From Nymphaea colorata (Eukaryota > Streptophyta > Magnoliopsida > Nymphaeales > Nymphaeaceae): a stretch of DNA of 64,000 nucleotides. The notes under the pieces are model-generated. The model did not search any database, was not told where the DNA came from, and saw only the letters and a program-made list of their open reading frames with translations. The position numbers and the translations under genes are program-made. The DNA is taken from NCBI RefSeq assembly GCF_008831285.2, contig NC_045141.1, positions 7,239,353 through 7,303,352 of the forward strand, given 5' to 3'. Every line of letters starts with the position of its first letter. The first letter of the stretch is position 1. Of this stretch, positions 60,031 through 64,000 are shown piece by piece.

Positions 60031-60099
60031 AAATACCTCAAGTGTTCCAGTTTTATTTAGCAACCAAGAAATTCTTGCTTAAGGATAAAGGTTGAGGAA

Positions 60100-60370
60100 G
60101 ACAACTAGTAATTTCTTGTCAGCCAACACATTGTAAACAAGTTTTAGCAATCGGTCATCTATCCACTTAGATGGATATTTCTGCAACAATATCTACAATC
60201 ATGCGTTATAGCATAACAAGACTTATATAAATAGTTGTATAAACAATCATCTATCACTTATAACTATGTAATCTGCCCACACTTGATCATCTACTTCAAA
60301 GCACTTTGGGATCCCACCCAAAACCACTTGTATTTGAGAAGAACTCTTCAACCGTGGAGACTTTTTTTAG
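60100..60370 (-). pseudogene. Myb/SANT-like protein remnant (Harbinger ORF1)
   Basis: Minus strand at about 60360-60290 reads 'TSGFGWDP' then, one frame on, 'CFEVDDQVWADYI', matching the Myb/SANT-like plant domain (L.G.SGFGWD...K.V.A.DEVW.EYI). Downstream 'YPSKWIDDRLLKLVYNVLAD' (60178-60119) continues weakly. Frameshifted and short; the N-terminal Myb helices are not recognisable beyond 60370. It is the usual partner of the transposase at 58.4-59.7 kb on the same strand. Confidence 0.55.
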
Positions 60371-61950
60371 TTTCTTTCTTCTTTATGCCCTGAACTTATT
60401 GATCGTTCATGGAACTTGTCTTTGTCTAACCAACAATCTGTCTAAAATTCAGCCACATTCTAACCAAATCCTCTACAAAAATAAGTTTTTATTTGATTCT
60501 TTTGTTAAGAATGGAGCTTTAGGCATAATTTACGATAAGGTCTTAGGATTCTTTGCTGCCATAAGTTCAATTGAAGGCATGACTATTTGTTTGTAGCTAC
60601 TTAGAATTTTATAGGAGCCAGTCATATTTTACATATTTATTTATTTTATTTATTCCATCGTGCGTGTGCTTGTTCTTTTCTTTAGATTCATTGTATGTTA
60701 TGAGTCTGTTTTAGGTCATGGATAGATTTGTCCTCACAATTTTTTGTGCTGATGTTAATTTTTAATTTTTTTTGTCTTCGTATCACTTTAGTATTTTAAT
60801 GGATAGGGCATGGTATATTCAATATTTTATAGTCATGATTGATGTATGCCATTTTTTTAGGAGCTTCCTCGTTTCTAGATTGTTATAAGAACTGTAGAAG
60901 TCATGTTTAAAGTATAAAAATATGTGCAGAGGTTGTTCGTTTGAATCAAAATTTTGTCTATTGATGCCAATGGGAGTCGTAGGGATTGAATTGTAGGTTA
61001 TGCAAGTACATTTTCTCCATGCTTTTGTCTCTTCTCGTCTCATGTGTTTATCTAACGAAGTTCTCATAGCTAGTTGGCTAGTCTATCTCTCAAAAAAATC
61101 TTACCACAATCAATCACTTGAGAGGCCGAATTGGAAAAGCTTTTCAAGTCCTTTTACTTGTGGAGGAAGTACAGCTTGATTATGTCTTAGTTGCAAAAGA
61201 TGGTTTGAATTATGATAGTGTGGCATCACTCTTGGTGTTACATATTACCAAAATATGAACATTTCTCTAAAAAAATTGTTGGTGATATTTCTCATCTACT
61301 TTTAGTTTCCTTGATGGGCAAACTAACTCATCATTTTGTTGGATTATAATACAACAAATGCACATACATGGAACACAAAGAAAAAAAGGCACATGAATAA
61401 TATATTGTATCAACAAATTAGGCATTTAATTGTCATACCAGTTTTGCAATGGTCAAGAATAGAAAACATACGTGCCTTTGATGCAAATTAGGAAGCTAGT
61501 GATATCTCCTCAGCTAAACAGATGCCTATGATGAGCGTAGGCAACAAAGCATTAGTGAGCAGCCCGAGCTTCAACAAAGAAATTTAACTCTTTTGATTTT
61601 TCTTTCTCAACATATGGTATATGTCCATAATTCTTCAGCTGCCACCAATTTGGTAACTCATATTTTCTACACTTAATATATTATCATGGAAATTTAAAGC
61701 ATTTAGTCAATTATTAGTGAGTTCTAAATGTTCATTTTGAACTTACCCTTCCTATATTTGCTCTTTAATATTATCTACATTCAATCTTTATTCAATGGGT
61801 GCATTAATGGATGAATCAACCTCTAAATCAATAATCAAATGAATGACAATAAAAATCTATCAATTACTACATTTTCCAGTGTAGATACTATATTTTGAAT
61901 TTCCTCAAAAGAAGGACTTTTTATACATTTATTCAAATAGAACAATCTTC
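60371..61950. other. Anonymous region
   Basis: There is no recognisable gene. An open frame at 60306-60596 (+) shows no family pattern. No matching right terminus for the Harbinger element was found here. Confidence 0.4.
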
Positions 61951-61954
61951 TAGA

Positions 61955-63480
61955 AATTTAGCTTTATTGATTTCTATTATTTGCATTAAAATGCCATGGT
62001 GTTCGCCACCTTTGCATGTCCAATGACTTTTATTACTTGTCCAGTTTGTTTATGTATTTCTTTATTGAAATCTTTAAAAACTTGATGGACTTCAAAATTT
62101 TCAAATAAAATAAAGAGATATATACACAATGAATAATTGTTAATAAAAGTGACAAAATACTTTTTGCATGTTTAGCATGGGGTAAATGGTGTACATACAT
62201 ATGCATGAATAATTTTCAATTTGCCATTGCTCTGTTTGGCACATTTCTTGCATGTGTTTATTTTGCTTAGTCTTGATGCAATCTAAATATAGTTTTGAAT
62301 CTATGAAATCAATATATTCAAAAATCCCTCCAATTGTAGTCTTTGGATTGCCTTCTTAGAGATGTGTCCTGAACTACTATACAAAACATATTTAATTTGA
62401 TCAGTTAATAAACCATATTTATTGTCCATTTAATAATTCGATGGCTATGTGTATTGAAAGAGAAAACAAATCATGCAAAGTGTGAATATAGCTTGTCATT
62501 AAGGATAGACAAAAAAACACAACAAAAAAGAATGCCCTCAAAAAAAGGTAAGAAAAATTTCAACAACGAGGGTAATTATCTAGGCAAGTGCCAAGCCTTC
62601 GAACAATAACACTCGTACAAAGTGATTCTTTTACAAAAGAAAGGTCACAAGAAGTCAAAATGTTGAAAATATACAAAATGTTTGATTATGAAAGGCATTT
62701 GTCATTTATTTTTCATGAATAGGTTGATTCATGTGTCACTATTCATATTATCAGCAGGTCCTTTTGATTATAAAGAAACCAAAAGGGTATGAAAGCAGCA
62801 TTATTTTAAGAAACAAAGTGTGTTTACATATGAAGGATATTGTGATATATAGGGCTTTAAAGAGTAGTTTTATTTTGGATTTAGATGATACATTTTATAA
62901 ACCACAATACAACATAAACATTATTTGTTGATTCTGCATGTACATGACATGGCTTGTATCTTCCAGAAACTAAGATCCAAATCAACAAATCCTTATCTAG
63001 TGATAGTACATTGACAGCATTTACCGTTATGTGTATCATAAAAGATTTTGAATCCAAATCCACAAATCCTTATCTAATGATAGTACATTGACAGCATGTA
63101 TCATTATGTGCATCATATGAGACTTTGAAAAGTCCATATTTAGCAAGTAATGGTATCAGGATCAAATTGACCAAAAAGGAATAAAAATTAATAATTCTGT
63201 TGTCATTCAACTAGGTCTCTATGTTCTTCATTTTGAACATATGTTGTCCAATGTTACCTCGTCTCATATATTTCAAAGATATTAATGTAGACACTAGAGT
63301 GCTTGCTAGCTTTAACTTTATTAAACCAACAAATTTAGTTTCTGTAGTGTTGAGAAAATCCTTCCAGTCCTATTAGTGAAATAGCATTCAAATATTCTTA
63401 GCTATTCTAAGTTGTCAAAGGAAAAACTAAGGTGATTAGATAACTCACCTTGTCAAAATCAATTTTCTCTTCTGATATGC
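61955..63480 (-). pseudogene. Decayed second Ty1/copia retrotransposon (gag to integrase)
   Basis: Minus strand. A gag-like stretch (about 63350-63100) reads 'FVGLIKLKLASTLVSTLISL', then 'NIGQHMFKMKNIET', then 'FLVNLILIPLLAKYGLFKVS', the UBN2 gag pattern. Further on (about 62310-62260) 'LDCIKTKQNKHMQE' marks the GAG-pre-integrase end. At about 62150-61990 'FCHFY..LFIVYI', 'VFKDFNKEIHKQTGQVIKVI' and 'GEHHGI' correspond to the integrase core around the first two catalytic Asp, both of which are lost. Stops occur every few dozen codons. RT, RNase H and LTRs were not found. Older than the 30-35 kb copia element and from a different lineage (different gag and pre-integrase sequences). Confidence 0.7.
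62975..63128 (+). repeat. 77-bp tandem duplication
   Basis: Units 62975-63051 and 63052-63128, both starting 'atccaaatc.acaaatcc' and ending 'ttttga/ctttga'. About nine differences. It lies within the decayed copia element, between the gag and pre-integrase remnants. Confidence 0.9.
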
Positions 63481-64000
63481 TTTCGTCAATCAATGTGGTG
63501 GTTAGTTATTATGCGAGACTAAATATAAATTCATATGTCCAAATGTAAATGGACATGTTCTTTCCACTGTTAAAATTTAGTTTATCAATTAAATGGATAT
63601 TACTCGAGCCATCAACAATAATAGAATTAGGCACGGTAATGACATACGACATAAGTACCCAAATACTTAAATGTGTTTTGACTTCTATTATTAAAAAAAA
63701 CTAAAATAACATATACAAGCGATGAGTCAACATCTTTGGTTGTTTCATGTCTCATGCTAAATTGCATGTTGATTCCATAATGCTAGACATTCAACATGAA
63801 GACACCACTTGACGTACTGAATCACTTTGAAAAGTCTAGTGAATTCTGATATTGGGCAGTCCAAACAGTGACATAGTTACATACAATTAAACAGATCAAC
63901 TACTTTAATTGTTAGTCATTTATACATACAAATGCAAAGAAAATAATATCTATATCTATGTTTATTCTTGATGCATTTCATTTGGGCTTAAACATCTTTT
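63481..64000. other. Anonymous AT-rich end of window
   Basis: No gene is recognised. It may be the gag 5' part and leader of the minus-strand copia remnant, but similarity is too weak to say. Confidence 0.35.

Noticed and set aside
1-64000. CRISPR arrays, bacterial operons, rRNA or organelle inserts
   Set aside because: The repeats are tandem without conserved spacer structure, no rRNA-like sequence was noticed, and gene and element types are those of a plant nuclear genome.

Overview
This is nuclear DNA from a flowering plant. The evidence is a plant-type two-RRM hnRNP gene with a GT-AG intron, and a dense, AT-rich background of decayed plant transposable elements (Ty1/copia, Ty3/gypsy, an L1-type LINE, CACTA, PIF/Harbinger, small MITE-like elements, and a plant-mobile-domain fragment). 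The hnRNP gene does not have the high GC of many grass genes. The species cannot be named from the sequence. Only one gene looks intact in 64 kb; almost everything else is repeat-derived, rearranged or anonymous.

Layout. About 0-1.4 kb is a broken LINE reverse transcriptase (+). 2.5-3.2 kb is the DUF4216-like part of a CACTA transposase-associated protein (+). 3.2-8.8 kb is anonymous. 8.8-19.4 kb holds two long diverged copies of one LTR-like repeat family (8.8-14.6 and about 16.1-19.4 kb). Between them lies a plant mobile domain (PMD) pseudogene, and one copy carries an LRR-type resistance-gene fragment. 21.7-22.0 kb looks like a Transposase_24 fragment. 23.7-25.0 kb has two minisatellites (about 46 bp and 50 bp). 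25.2-26.5 kb is a minus-strand Ty3/gypsy pol remnant in which the start of RT is joined directly to integrase. 26.5-37.1 kb is a third copy of the LTR-like family, split by a Harbinger-like insertion (28.0-29.05 kb) and by a complete but coding-dead Ty1/copia element (30,267-35,519) with both LTRs, PBS, PPT and a perfect 5-bp target duplication. 37.2-38.95 kb is a further copy of the family in inverted orientation.

38.95-44.0 kb is intergenic and includes a non-autonomous CACTA-like element (41,365-43,012) with a 34-bp internal tandem repeat and a terminal hairpin. 44.29-45.80 kb is the hnRNP gene: two coding exons, 432 aa, two RRMs and a Gly-rich tail. 46-58 kb is mostly anonymous with small tandem duplications, short MITE-like elements and a possible second CACTA remnant. 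58.4-60.4 kb is a minus-strand PIF/Harbinger element remnant (Myb/SANT ORF plus DDE transposase) with a 75-bp tandem repeat between the two ORFs. 61.9-63.5 kb is a second, strongly decayed Ty1/copia element on the minus strand.

How it fits together: the only host function visible is RNA binding and processing by the hnRNP. The rest records successive nested insertion, inversion, internal deletion and local tandem duplication. I did not find a convincing new biological system. The most noteworthy items are the PMD between long LTR-like repeats, the LRR fragment replacing part of one repeat copy, the inverted repeat pair flanking about 9 kb, and the RT-integrase deletion junction.
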